Of a DNA stretch of 64,000 nucleotides, positions 1-17,561 are shown in pieces. The notes under the pieces were generated by a model. It did not search any database, was not told the DNA's origin, and was given only the letters and a program-made list of their open reading frames with translations. Positions within the stretch are counted from its first letter, which is position 1, and the number at the start of each line of letters is the position of its first letter. This stretch comes from Argentina anserina (Eukaryota; Streptophyta; Magnoliopsida; Rosales; Rosaceae). Position numbers and translations under genes: made by a program. The stretch lies in NCBI RefSeq assembly GCF_933775445.1, contig NC_065878.1, positions 9,249,395 to 9,313,394 on the forward strand, read 5' to 3'.

Positions 1-539
1 AAAAGATACTGTTAATGAAATCAGACAGATTTATTCCTCTCAATTCTTAACACAAATATCAAGATGATAATCCATCATTGGCGTGTATGGCCTTTAAAAC
101 TTAGCATGGCACGAAGATATAGAACACAATCTCCGCACGAGATCCGTAAAACAACTACCTGCGCCGTAGGACAGTGTGGGTGGTTACGCAATTAGCAAGA
201 CACTCGATTTCACGGCGGGACATTCTCAAAATGAAGATTAAGAGAGTCAACGACGCGGTGAACTTCTCTACACAATACGCCATAGGATATTGTAAGAGAG
301 GGGATTGAAACAAATGACAATCTCATCGAATGTATCACATGGCAATAGAACTACATTCTTCAACTCAAGAGTTGGAAAAACATGGTATTGGAGCAGTTGA
401 ATATCAAACAATTTGGGTGGTAAAAACCATCCAATTGGTGCGGGTGGTCACCAATAATAATAAAATCATTTGAGCTATGAAACGACTTGGAGAAAACCGG
501 AAAATTAACCGGAAAACCAGGTCAAATTAACTCAAAACC

Positions 540-850
540 GGGTGAAATTTGGACTAGGAAAACGTGGCAGTAAAAACTGCTGGAAATATGCCGGAAAAAT
601 GACGAGAAACGACGAAAAAATCGTCGGAAAAACTCGCCGGAACCGGCGGCACCGATTGTCGGAAAACTGGCCGGCGGCAGCTGGAGCTGGCCGGTATGGA
701 GGCCGTAACTTCAGGTCCGATAGGGAACGCCGTCCGGAACCGGATGGCGGTGCCAGAAACGCCGGAAAATGATCGGAAGGCGGCGAATACGCCGGAAAAC
801 GTTCCGGAAACGCCGGAACAGTAACCGGGAAAAACGATGTCAATTTTGAC
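540..850. repeat. CCGGAAA-rich low-complexity block
   Basis: The motifs CCGGAAA, CGCCGG and GCCGGAAA recur at irregular short spacing over about 300 bp. All six frames stay fairly open because of composition, so the overlapping open frames here are not evidence of genes. It belongs to the transposon-derived region at the left end. Confidence 0.6.
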
Positions 851-2439
851 GTTCCGAGGTCCGTTTTCCAAATTTTAAGGTCCAAAATCACAATGTAGTG
901 CTATTGGGGTCCCATGTAACCCAAAAGCGGCCAATTTAAAAACCACGTGAGTTGCAAACATTGACCATGCATGCTAAGCCAAGGCAAATAAAATTCTCAC
1001 GAGTCAATCTTGTAAACAAGAAATACGAGAAATTTTATAGAATATGCCAATATTTAATACAAGACAAACAAGCTTCCAATTCTAATAGACGACTTAAGCT
1101 AAAGTTGAGCAATAATCATAGCAATGCCAACGTCATACTTGAAAAATAGTAAGCAGAAGACATAGTCAAAATAAATTGACTAATCAAAAGTCTGTAGCAA
1201 CAAAATCTTGCATATCGGATTGGGCGGAGCCTTAGCCTGAAGCTCAAAAATGTGCTTACTTGAGAATGGAAGAATGTTACGTTTCCATCTCCAAAATTCC
1301 CTCAAGAAATAGATACAGGTGCCAAAAATGGCATGCGTTTCTTTGATGTGGAGTATGCATCAAGGTCAACTCTGATAATACAACGTCATAGACGTTCATT
1401 AAATCACTTTTAAGTGTGTCCCATAGATTCGTTATTTTTGGGATCTTTTTGTCAGCAAATAGTGCTGCATCAGAGTAATGAATCAACTCAAATAAATGAG
1501 TACGTAGACCTTGAGATTATCGTTTATAGACATGAGTTTAAGAAAACTCAAACATTCAAATAACAGTCGCGATGACGACGCATCCATAAGAAACGAGGGT
1601 TGTATAGGTTTCAAATAATCGAAACTATTCAAGTATGTAACCGGAATTAGAAGGTTGTGATGTATATGGTCACAAAATAATCGATGCATATCGGCGATTC
1701 TCATGATCGCACCCAAAACAGCGGTGCACTCAGGCGACCACACGAAATCGATATCTTCCTTTTAAATAATAACGTGACTCCCCCAGGACCATCACACGAA
1801 AAACGTCGACCAAGAGGGGAATCATATCCCTCTTTGGTCTCATCGGCGTTATAAGAAAGGCCGGAAAAGACATGAAAAAGGCTAATAGCGCCCGATAATT
1901 TATATATATATGTTCAAAAGTAGTAACTTTAAGAAAAACATACTTGTTGGTCTGCCAAATAGACCGCATATAAGTAAATTGCTCTGCAAATCGATCGTCA
2001 TGCATGAAGTTGCTTGTTGAATTCCTTTTTCGATCTTCGTCCGATGACATAAAAATCTTGGGAGGATACGATCGAAATCGTATGTAGATGGCAAAAGTAT
2101 CGTCCATCTCGGCATGAATGTCATCCCCATAGTACGACGAGTAATGATTTTTACCTATACGAGCACGTGAAATATCGTTAGAAATAAAAACGTGCCAATG
2201 AACATTTAAATAATGAAATAGGAAAAAGGAAAAGGAAAAGAAAATATAGTATGAAGCCCAAAGGGCTATTGTGCTCGGCAAGCCATAGGCCCAAAAGGGT
2301 AGAGAAGACGGGAGTAGCTTCTCTTGAGCGAAGAGTTTGCTTGTGCAGTTCGCGTTTCTTGCGTATATGTGCGGGAGGAGCAATTTTGAATCCTCTGATG
2401 CGGGGTCTTGCGGGGCAAAAAGATGTTTTTGCGGAGCGA

Positions 2440-2800
2440 ATGCGGAAGAGACCCTGCGGGGCTGCAGAGGCTACGTGCAGGGGCTGCATGCAGGGGCAAC
2501 ATGGGGGGTCGCAGGGGCTGCAGGGCAGAATCTGCGTGCGGGGCTGGCTGCGTGTGGGGCTGCATGCGGCTGTGATGCGGGGGCTGAAGGGGTGCGTGCA
2601 GGGCTGCGTGCGGGGCTGCATGGCTGTTTGCAGGGATGGCTGCAGAGGCTGCGGGGAGGGCTGCAGGGGGCCTGCAGGGACAGCTGGGGGGTCGCAGGGC
2701 AGCATGCAAAGGTGTTGCAGGGGCTGCGTGCAGAGGCAGCGGGGATGCAGAGGTAGCAGCGGGGGGGGGGGGGGGGGGGGCTGCTGCGACGGGGAGCAGG
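2440..2800. repeat. G-rich GGGGCTGC repeat block with a G20 run
   Basis: The plus strand is built of degenerate repeats of GGGGCTGC/GTGCAGGGGCTG and ends in an uninterrupted run of about 20 G at 2761-2780. It sits in the leader of the minus-strand LTR element. G-quadruplex formation is plausible from sequence. Long open frames on both strands are composition artefacts. Confidence 0.7.
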
Positions 2801-2929
2801 GGCTGCGCCGACGAGGAACGTCGACAGGAAGATGTCGGAGGCCGGAGACGACGGTGGCCGGTAGTGGAGAAGAGAAAAAATTTCTAGGGCTCTAAAAGTT
2901 CAGGGTTTTAGAGCAACGTGCTGATAACG

Positions 2930-3113
2930 TGTTTCAGGATGAAATAATTGTGTATTATTGAATGATATGGGGGCCTATATATAGGCATTACAAAACCATA
3001 ATCCCGTAGGATTCGGAGTCCTAATCTATTACGGAGATGCTAATCTATCTCCTAACAGGAAACCTATTAGGCTAAGACATACACAAGGGTAGAATAGTAA
3101 TTCTCCCAGAACA
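2930..3113 (-). mobile_element. Short LTR of a copia-like element
   Basis: A 184-bp segment that begins TG and ends CA. It is clearly related to 11192-11373: both share a block around ATGATATGGGGGCCTATATA and an end of the form TTCTCCC(A)GAA(A)CA. At 11.2 kb the same sequence sits next to a polypurine tract and a copia RNase H, which sets the element's orientation as minus. Adjacent DNA at 2914-2928 resembles a primer binding site. The second LTR of this copy is not in the window. Confidence 0.65.
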
Positions 3114-3589
3114 ATACTATTATTTTCTTATTAATTTACAATTAACCCTTGTTAATTTCATTTCTTAATGTAAATTTTAAACATGTCATGAATGATTTAC
3201 GAACTTCATAAAGTTGGTTAAGCTACTGAACGGTTTGACACCAAATAAGGGTTTCCAGTTATAGTAGTATAGATTGTGAAAGCTTCAAAAATGATTCAGG
3301 AGTACCTATCTCAACATTATTTGAAACTCACAAGCTTTTGAGTTCATCATATCATTACATCTTTGATACAGTTAAAGTAAAAATAAAAAGTGCAAATTGT
3401 AAAACGGGAGTGCAAATTCAAATTCCCATTATTATCAAAAAAAAAAAAAAAATTCAAATTCCCATTAAAAAACCATCCACCCAGAAAAAAAATAAATTAG
3501 AAATGAATTATAGCTTAGGAAATGAAATAACTCAGCATCATCATAAACCCCCATACTCCTCCCCACAGTGAAGAACCGCCACCAACATC
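3114..3589. other. AT-rich spacer upstream of the MSI1 gene
   Basis: It contains a homopolymer A tract near 3439-3452 and AT-rich sequence, with no convincing coding potential. Its right end is the proximal promoter of the WD40 gene. Confidence 0.5.
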
Positions 3590-9442
<5,853 letters not shown>

Positions 9443-10220
9443 TCTAGCTTCTTAATACTTAAGATAGCCAATGTAGTCAGAAGTTAATTAGAGATGGGGT
9501 CATAGCCCTTTGTTTGTCTATGTTTCTCTTTGACTTTATTACCTTCCCGGCTTCCCCCTTAATTGCATGTGAGAATCTGTGATTTTCCTAAATGTTAGAT
9601 CAGTGTTGTATACATTGTATTGACCCATGCCCAAGTAATTGTATGGAGCACTTCGGCGTGGAAGTAAGTTTGTAAGAAACTGCTATTATTTTAGTCATAT
9701 TGGTACCATAGCTTTCTAAAAATTGTTGCTAAAATTTATACATGAATCGGTAAAATGTGTTCACTAGAACAACACTCATTTCATATTAGTGCTTGAAAAC
9801 AATGAGAAATTATGTAATACATGTCGATGCCAATTGCCAAAGGCAATACTAGACAAACAGCCTAATGCTCACTGAGGACTGAGCTGTGCTGAATGTATTG
9901 TATTTGTAGGTAATATTCACTTGAAACAGGTCGCACGTCGAATATACCCTACATTGTTGCATGAACACCAATATACTTTGCAAGTTTGCAACTTGAATCA
10001 TTTCAAATGGTCCTGAAGTTAGTCAGGCTGTGCTTACCGATCCAAAAATCCCAAGTAGTCTGGTCACATTCATTCGTTAGCTGTACACAGCTCTGTACCC
10101 TTGCTCCGCTCCGCTGCCTTGTCACATGTGGCTGACATCAGGCCAAAAGAAGATACAGAAAAACAACATAGATAGTTTCATCATGCACAACACAAATAGA
10201 CTGTCGGCTCCTCGATGCCT
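9443..10220. other. MSI1 3' region and intergenic spacer
   Basis: The first ~250 bp should be the MSI1 3' UTR. The remainder is AT-rich spacer before the germin-like gene. No coding or repeat structure was noticed. Confidence 0.5.
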
Positions 10221-10228
10221 TATAAATA
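10221..10228 (+). promoter_or_regulatory. TATA box of the first germin-like gene
   Basis: TATAAATA lies about 100 bp upstream of the ATG at 10322. Confidence 0.6.
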
Positions 10229-10321
10229 TCATCATTACCATCCTACCAAGTCAGCCATTGTACACGAAGCAACCATATGTATTAGGCGCTCTACACTCCA
10301 ACTATCCAACCATATATAGCT

Positions 10322-10945
10322 ATGACGATGAAATTGGTTCAATTTCTCATGGTGACCATACTAGTTCTTGCGTCGGCTACCTACAAAAGGGTCTTAGCAA
10401 GTGATCCGGATATCGTTTCAGACTATGTTCTCCCCGAAAACAGCACATCAGTTGATGCTACTTATTTTACATTCACTGGATTCCGCACGATATTTGAGCA
10501 TGTACCTAAAGCCTTTAACACAGCAAAAGCAAGTATAGTTGAGTTTCCTGCTCTCAATGGCCAGAGTGTCTCATACGCGGTGCTTCAATTGCCTCCGCAG
10601 ACGCTCCTCCCACCTCATACTCGCCCTGATGCTACCGGACTTCTGTTCCTCTTGGATGGTTCCTTGGAAGTAGGCCTAATAGATACGAAAAATAATCTGT
10701 ACACGCAAAAGCTTCAGGCTGGAGATATGTTTGTATTTCCCAAGGGACTAATACATTATCAGTATAACGCTGATTCTCAATTGCCAGCCACCGCCATTGC
10801 AGCATTCGGAAGTGCAAGTGCTAGAACAGTTGCGGTGCCACCTTCTGTTTTTGCTTCAGGTATTGACGATGTAATTCTTGCCAAATCCTTCAAGACAGAT
10901 GTTGATACTATCAGAAAGATCAACGCTGGCTGGCCTCACTACTAG
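10322..10945 (+). CDS. Germin-like protein with a degenerate metal site
   Basis: A single exon of 207 aa with a hydrophobic signal peptide (about 1-26); an alternative start is Met3. This is a cupin of the germin-like family: FPALNGQSVSYAVLQ, then box 1 (about 96-118), then box 2 GDMFVFPKGLIHYQYN (134-149). In canonical germins the manganese ligands are two His and a Glu in box 1 and one His in box 2. Here His99 and His145 are kept, but the second His is Arg101 (HTR instead of HTH) and the Glu position is Gly106. Loss of oxalate oxidase/superoxide dismutase type chemistry is therefore inferred. The protein is probably an apoplastic binding or structural cupin. The N-terminal cysteine pair of classic germins is absent, as in the GLP9-like group. 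It is a paralogue of the gene at 19148. Confidence 0.92.
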   Translation: MTMKLVQFLMVTILVLASATYKRVLASDPDIVSDYVLPENSTSVDATYFTFTGFRTIFEHVPKAFNTAKASIVEFPALNGQSVSYAVLQLPPQTLLPPHTRPDATGLLFLLDGSLEVGLIDTKNNLYTQKLQAGDMFVFPKGLIHYQYNADSQLPATAIAAFGSASARTVAVPPSVFASGIDDVILAKSFKTDVDTIRKINAGWPHY

Positions 10946-11167
10946 CTATCAGCGGGATTATTTTAAGACTCCAATGACTAGTTTCATGTAGTTTAGTCTT
11001 GGATGCAAAGCTGGATCTATTTAATTACGTACTCTAATGTTGTTCACTTGATTGGCTTTCTTTTTTGTTTCAATGTGTATGGATTCATGTTACTTTTGTC
11101 TTTAATCTATCTCTTAATAGATTACTTTGTATTCATTGAAATGATATTGGCTTATAAATTACGTACT

Positions 11168-11192
11168 AAGATATATATATATATATATATAT
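11168..11192. repeat. (TA)n microsatellite
   Basis: An uninterrupted AT dinucleotide run that abuts the LTR fragment starting at 11192. Confidence 0.85.
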
Positions 11193-11373
11193 GCAGGATG
11201 AAATAATTGTATATTTATTAAATGATATGGGGGCCTATATATAACCATTACAAAACCACAATTCCGTAGGATTTGGACTCCTAATAGATTATGGAGATGT
11301 GAATCTATCTCTAACAAGAAACCTAGTAAGGCTAAGACACACACAATGGTAGAATAATAATTCTCCCGAAACA
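11192..11373 (-). mobile_element. 3' LTR of a truncated copia element
   Basis: A 182-bp LTR, related to 2930-3113, running TG...CA. On the minus strand it follows a polypurine tract (AAAGGGGGAG, 11374-11383), so it is the 3' LTR of the element whose RNase H lies at 11558-11974. A second purine tract (CAGGGGGAG) occurs near 11534-11543. Confidence 0.75.
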
Positions 11374-11557
11374 CTCCCCCTTTGTCGCATGCCTAGGTTG
11401 CATGGCGCACAACGTTGTCTTGGTAGAAACCTTGTCAAGCAAAATAAAAACCTCTTGGGTAAAACAAAAGCTTGATGGAATAGAAAAAGAGCACAACGCA
11501 CCAACTACTTAATAATCTTAACATGTGATGTAGACTCCCCCTGAAGTCTACCAAATT

Positions 11558-11974
11558 CTAAAGTTCCGATAAACAACGCATGCCAATGGTCTTCACATGT
11601 TTCACAAAAGTAGATTTAGGCAAAGACTTAGTGAACAAATTTACAACATTGGATTCTAAACTCACTTGATTGATCTGAACATTCAAAAACTTCTGTTGTT
11701 GAACATTATAGAAGAACTTGGGCGAAATATGCTTTGTGTTATGTCTTTTGATGAAACCTAACTTGGTCTGTTTTATGCAAGCAACATTATCTTCATAAAT
11801 GCACGTTGGTTGATCAATTGTAGAGACTATTCCACAAGAATCACGAATATGACGAACAAATAACTGTAGCCAAATACATTCTTTAATTGCCTCATGGAGA
11901 ACAATGATCTCTACGTGATTCGAAGAAGTAGCAACAAGAGATTGCTTAGTGGATCTCCAAGATATCGTTGTTGT
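11558..11974 (-). pseudogene. Copia RNase H C-terminal fragment
   Basis: On the minus strand this reads as the end of a Ty1/copia pol: ISWRSTKQSLVATSSNH at the start, then a spaced HTKHISPKFF motif near the end, closing at a stop. These are hallmark copia RNase H motifs. The frame is open for about 139 codons but is cut at its 5' side near 11974, where unrelated sequence beginning TGTAATACCCCGAAATTTGG takes over. It is a truncated remnant of a retrotransposon and not a cellular gene. Confidence 0.85.
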
Positions 11975-13530
11975 AATACCCCGAAATTTGGTATTTACTA
12001 TTTAGTACTCTAAGATTATATTAACTTAGAATTAATTCAATTTTTCTTCTAATATTTCTCTTTAGAAACCAATGATGCTAAGGTTCATACTTTCAAAGAT
12101 AGAAAATTTCTATTTGTAAGTATTAGATCACGATTTGAATACGTTAGCTCATATTCCTGCATATACTCGATACTTTGTAATCGAGTTTAAGACTAATACT
12201 AATAATATTATCTTTTATGCATTATATTAGTATTAGATAGTGCAAATATATTGAAAACCTTATTAAAGGAATATACTAAATTCCTTTACTTTTTAGAATA
12301 ACAGATATAAATGTGTTTGTTATATCTACATATATATATATATATAATCCTTATGTCAATATATTTTGAACCTAACTGATTTATTTTTATGTTTTACCCC
12401 ATCACACTATTTTTTTTCCAACAACCACACTATCTAGTTAGGCCATCACTCAATATTAATTATTGAGAATGGTATGTGAGAATTGAACTTTTGTGTTCCT
12501 TCTTGGCTTATTTATAATTGTGAGCTGCCTTAAGTTTTCTTCACACTTCAAAATCAGAAATCATGCAAGTCTAGAGTTTCCTTAGTTGATAGAAAACTCA
12601 ACCATCTAATGTTTCTCAAGCTAAAAGTTTAGCCTTCACTCTTTCACTCTTAAACAAGTTTCTTCTTTACAAAAGTAATCCAACTTTGGATCCACATCAA
12701 AACATTCCTTTCACCCCTGAAATTTCAAGGTAAGTACATCTTACATCCTTATGATCTTTTGTCTTTTAAGATTTATTAAAGTGCATAGCTAAGGATAAAA
12801 TGGAAAAAACCATGTTTTGATAAGAGTTATATTTTTGTATTTTATAACATCTGAGTTTGTCCAAGATAACAATAACATTAAATTTCTCATGAAAAATGCT
12901 TGAATTTAGGCTTTTGAATCACTTAAAAATATTTAGAAATGAAGAAGTTATGGCTAATCAAAGTTAGAGTTAATAAACTCACTGAAAATGTTTTGTAGCA
13001 CTCACAACTTAAAAAACTCTCATCTCACTTATTTTTAAACCATTTTCCACAAACTTTATATCAAATTAAAGTATAAGACCTCTACTTTTAATCTGGAAAA
13101 TTTTAGAAGAAATGATAAAATTTTTGTTACAAGTAGAATATGTAGACATCTAAGATGATATCTTGATGATCTGTTTCTACACTGCTACTGTGTTTGAACT
13201 TTTTGGACTCAATGATTTTGAACTGGACTGTATGACTTATCTTATGAGATTCCTTACGAAAAATCCTTGAACATAGACTCTTCACTTGCCTAATTTGGAC
13301 GTTTATTGATTGAGTTATCGATATGGAAAGTTGACGGACTTTAACACTATTATTTAAATGACAATTGCTAGCTTGGACAAAGACTTTCCTTATTATGGGA
13401 GAAATGACCACTAATCATTTGACTACTAACTAATACTATCTAATTACTTTTAATTTAAAGTACATTTATTTTATTTGCTCATTTACTTTCAAGTTTAGTA
13501 ACTTGTTTATTTCATGCATACATTGAGTTA
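11975..13530. other. Unassigned AT-rich block, possibly LTR-derived
   Basis: It begins TGTAATACCCCGAAATT, which resembles the start of several plant LTRs. Near 12510 it has a TATA-like stretch (TTATTTATAA) followed by a CT/CA-rich, transcript-leader-like sequence to about 12720. No partner LTR, primer binding site or protein motif was found, so the boundaries are unknown. Both neighbours are copia fragments in minus orientation. Confidence 0.3.
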
Positions 13531-14451
13531 TTGATAAATATTTAAATCTTGGTGTAAGATTATACACTGAGCTTTCACCTTGAGCAGTCTTAGAGTCTCC
13601 CCAACCACCTTGATTAGAATCTTTTCATGTCCAAGCACCTTTCCTTTGTCACTGTTATTGTAGCTAGACCTCCACTTTCCCTCTGGATTGCTAGACTCAC
13701 CAATAGATCTAAAATGTCCTCTTGTAGCCATAGCAATCATCTCACCACTAGGTTAAAATCTATTTATTATGTCTATTTCCGCAGCCAGCAATTGAGCACG
13801 AAAATCCTTTAAAGGCATTGAAGAATCTCTACCACGAATGATGCTCTTGATTGTTGAAAACTCATCAGGAAGACCATTCAAAGCCACCACAATATTATCT
13901 TCATCATCAATAGCTACACCAACAGACTACAATTGATCTCTTGCATGTATAATCCTCAACAAGTACTTGTCAATACTATCAGCTCCTTTCTTGATAGTCT
14001 GAATATCAGTCTTAAGCTGCATAATATTTGGTCTTGACACTATGGAAAATCTTTCAATCAAAGCATTCCAAGCATCCTTAGCACACTTGCTTCCCACTAT
14101 CACATCCATAATGTCATCATCCAGAGTTGCCATCAACAGACCAACTAATGCCTTATCAGTCTTTTTCCACACTACATAGGCTTCATTAACCTCATTAGTA
14201 ACCTCACAATCTTCTGTTAAAGTAAACTTTGGAGGACACACATTGCTACCATCAAAGAATCCAAACAAATCATTTCCTCCAAGTACAGACTCAAACTGAT
14301 AACTCCATTTCACAAAATTACTATCAGTCAACTTCACTGTAATAGTACTCAAGATTGAGCTGATCTCATTCTGTGTGATTCCCATATCTTCTGACAGAGG
14401 CACAATATTCACAGCTTCGTTATTATGAATAACAAAAGCTTGTAAACTCAA
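13531..14451 (-). pseudogene. Copia gag remnant (UBN2/Tnt1-like)
   Basis: A 174-codon open frame (14451-13927) holds a copia gag N-terminal domain with the features KLTDSNFVKWSYQFESVL, WKKTDKALVGLLMATL and a CAKDAWNALIERF block, ending ARDQL. The homology continues past a stop in the same frame (GLPDEFSTIKSIIRGRDSS, KDFRAQLLAAEIDI) and past a second stop near 13770, so the gene is dead. Protease and pol are missing. The 5' leader and LTR lie to the right at 14452-15283. Confidence 0.85.
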
Positions 14452-14971
14452 TATCCAACAATGAACTGCTTTCTATCATAACAATTTTTTTTTTCCAGAA
14501 ATTCTCAATCTAACACTCGGTTATCTCCAAAACAATTATGATATAGTATCACTTCAAGTTATGATCTATTATCTCCTTGTTGAAAAACAACCACTTCTTC
14601 GTTATCTTGTATTATCAAATTGAACACAGTCCATAGATTTCGTCTTCTAGATATAATCTTCACAAATCAACACGATAATCATCATCTATGAGAAAATCCA
14701 AAGCTTCGATGAAATTTTATCACACAATACTGCTTGAATCACATATCTGAGATTCACTACTTTGATAACCACAAACAAGATCACAGAGGCTCACAAAGTA
14801 TAATCGAGTCTAATTTGCAGGCTCACAAGCGCAGCTTAGTTGAATCTATGAGCAAATAGAATAAGAACAACAATCTAGGGTTTTTAAGATGCGGAAGCTT
14901 AAACATGAAGCGATCTAACCACACAGAGTCTCAGAATCAAGGGCCATGGCTCTGTTACGATGATAACATAA
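14452..14971 (-). mobile_element. Leader and primer-binding region of the gag remnant
   Basis: On the minus strand a string close to the initiator-Met-type site (AACAGAGCCATGG, around 14943-14956) stands just inside the LTR candidate. It is followed by a ~490-bp untranslated leader before the gag start. Confidence 0.5.
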
Positions 14972-15283
14972 TGCTCATAACTAATCTGCAATAGCTCAAG
15001 GTTGAAGATGAAGGAATCAAGAAGATGCAGAGCTCTGAAGCTTTTAGAAATATCGAAATGAATTCATCATCTATCCAATTATTACAACCCAAGGCTATTT
15101 ATAGTTTTGGACAAGCCTAACAAATATTACATTACAAAAAGCAGTAAAACGGAAAGCAAGAAAGAAATTATTTGATGATAGGTCAGCGTCTCTCTTCACC
15201 ATCAAGACGCTCTTCACCATCAACTGACAGTTGTAACCCACCGGTCAATCAAGTCAATATCCTAGCCTCAACATCTCTCAACA
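14972..15283 (-). mobile_element. Putative 5' LTR of the copia gag remnant
   Basis: On the minus strand this begins TGTTGAGAGATG and ends TATGAGCA, with a TATA-like CTATAAATAG at about 15098-15107. Position and TG...CA ends fit an LTR, but no second copy is in the window, so the ends are tentative. Confidence 0.5.
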
Positions 15284-16314
15284 ATGACTGGCTAAGGTCA
15301 ACTAGAGCTGACCATGGTTGAGCTGCCAAGTTTTTTCCGAAATATATAGTAACTTGTGTTTGTACAGTTACTAGCGAACCCCGTCCACAATGGGTGGGCA
15401 AAAAATCCTACAAGAATGGGGCATGTATATGACTCTTGTCCCTACATTGATCCTAAGAAATGCAGCAGCCAAATTAGATAGGTGGTCAATCACTCATCTC
15501 TCGACTCTTGTACGTATTTGGCCAATGATCCACGCGTAAATAACCTATTCAGCACTTTTAGCCGGCTGGAAGAAGAAAACATAGAAGCCATGCAACAAGG
15601 TAAAATTCATAACACAACGTATAAGTTTGCGTTGGTAAAATGCATGGGCACATGCATGCATCTATCTCATATCTAGTGGGCAAGGGTTATGCCACGTCAG
15701 ACTAGGTCACTATTACAGTATTACTGGAACATTTCTTTCTGATGCATGCTTAGTAATTACGTGCAGAACTTAATTAAGTGTCATATTACAGTCTTACTAT
15801 TTCCATATATAAGGGCATAAGGGATCGATAGGCAGTTCGATCATTAGAAAAGCTTTGATAAAATGACTTATTCAAAGTACGTAACTACAATCCAAATTAC
15901 CTAAACGGCTAAACTCCAAGACTAACTCAACAAATTAAAAAGTGACAATCTTGAAGATCTCTCGATCAAGGACCTGGCAAGCAACAAACATGATCGTCTA
16001 GACTGTGTCTTTGCATTTGTATAATTATACAGTAATACGGAACTATCATATAGTCACATATATTTTTTTACTACACACGTACAAAATGTCAAAATTACAC
16101 GCACAACTCTTAGTTAATCTAATCTTTAACATAAACAAAGATGTTTAAAAAAAAAATAAAGATATATGCAAATCGACCAAGCTTGTACGTGCCCGTAACG
16201 TTCAAAATAACAAGAGAAAGCTGGGTTCCATTATCTTAAGTGGACACTCCGAAAATTAGCTGATTTTATCAATCTATATGGTTGTTTTAATTTTTTTATT
16301 CAATCTATATGGTA
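15284..16314. other. Intergenic AT-rich spacer
   Basis: No gene, RNA or structured repeat was recognised. Short open frames here are not supported by any motif. Confidence 0.4.
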
Positions 16315-16322
16315 GTATTAGC

Positions 16323-16820
16323 CAGGCGCGGAGCTAGGTATAAGCTTGGGTGGGCTCAAGCCCCCCCCACCACACACACACACACGATATTTGTCCCCCC
16401 CCCCCCTCTGACGATATTTGTCTAAGTTGATTAACATGTAAGAAAATTGCAATATTGAATGCTTTTCATGCTCGACTCCCGTATGCAGCACGTTTGTTTT
16501 TACTTGTCCAATGTCTTTTTTCTTAATTCCACTGTCTATAGCTTTCTTTTGCAGAATTGTTAAGTTTGTATTAATTTTAGCTGAATTTTTTTTCTCAACC
16601 TTGTTTAAAAAAAATGTAAAATAAAACGGTTACAAATATTTCTTACTAGTAATCAGAAAATTAATAATTTTGGACTATTTCTTATTTTTCATACTAAAAA
16701 AAGTAATAAAGATTATAGCTTAATGCATTTTAACGTTAATATTTGACACAAGTTAATTTTCTTATCGTTTCAACCCCAAATTCGAGCTCACCCAACCTTA
16801 GAATCCTGGATCCGCCCCTG
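16323..16820. mobile_element. hAT-type MITE with 8-bp target duplication
   Basis: The ends are imperfect inverted repeats: CAGGCGCGGAGCTAG at the left and the complement of CAGGGGCGGATCCAG at the right, the classic plant hAT 'CAGGGGCGGA' terminus. The 8-bp sequence GTATTAGC flanks both sides (16315-16322 and 16821-16828), the duplication size expected for hAT. Near the left end are a C-run and a (CA)n. There is no transposase, so it is non-autonomous. Confidence 0.92.
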
Positions 16821-16828
16821 GTATTAGC

Positions 16829-17561
16829 TAAACCTATGACATAGAAACACTCATAAACAGGAAACTGAAATTGAAGAAACAAAAATCTGAATTCGCATAG
16901 AAGTTCTTCTGGTATGAAACTGTCAAACTGATGAACAATTCCAGGTCTCGACTCACGATGGCGAGATCATGCATATGTCTCTATAGACAAAGTAAGTGAG
17001 ATCGATAGAGATATGGAAAGTCTACTAGCTTAATTTAATTTTTTATTTTCTTTAATTGTTAAGTCCAACAGTTTTGTTGAATTCATGTTTGCGCTCTATC
17101 CGTCATTTTTCATAAATAAAATCATCAGATGCCAACATCTGCTAATTGCATGCATCACATCGATGTGTAACTTGAATCACAAGCTTTCCTCATGGATATG
17201 AATTTGGTGCGATAACTTTAACAGTAAGTGTCGGCGACGTTGCTATTTTCTTTGAATACTCTTATCGAAACGAGAAAAAGGAATGGATGCATGTACATAT
17301 TATAACGGGTACAGTAAAGAGATATTATTTAGCTCCATTACCTCCATATTCGATCCATCTAGTAGTAAACTGTAAAAAATGTGAATCGTTCATCACTGAA
17401 CAAAGGACTTCGTTACCCTAATAGATCGAGTTGCTTGACTATGTATATATCTGCCAACCAGACCCGATAACCTTAAAATTAGATGAAAAATAAACCTGTG
17501 AGTTTATAATAATTGTTTGCGTCTAATCACGACGTTATTTGCTTTCCAGATCTTGAAACAA
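16829..17561. other. Intergenic AT-rich spacer
   Basis: Spacer between the hAT MITE and the foldback element. Nothing further recognised. Confidence 0.4.

Larger units (their letters stand above)
1..2929 (-). mobile_element. Internal region of a probable minus-strand LTR element
   Basis: This stretch lies directly inside the short LTR at 2930-3113. On the minus strand it opens with a primer-binding-site-like string (TTATCAGCACG, about 2914-2928), then a GC-rich leader. No copia gag, integrase or reverse transcriptase motif was found. Three consecutive minus-strand open stretches (about 2383-1730, 1743-1483 and 1486-1277) look coding-like, but I recognise no family and they are separated by stops or frame changes. 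540-850 is packed with CCGGAAA/CGCCGG motifs. It may be a non-autonomous (LARD-like) element whose other LTR lies left of the window. The LTR side is better supported than the identity of the interior. Confidence 0.4.

Noticed and set aside
554..891. Overlapping open frames on both strands in the CCGGAAA block
   Set aside because: Low-complexity composition keeps all frames open; no recognisable motif.
2251..2895. Long plus-strand open frame of 214 codons rich in Gly/Cys/Arg
   Set aside because: It is generated by the GGGGCTGC repeat block and the G20 run; overlapping frames are equally open on the other strand and no domain is visible.
15482..15676. Short plus-strand frame of 64 codons
   Set aside because: No homology pattern, promoter or codon support.
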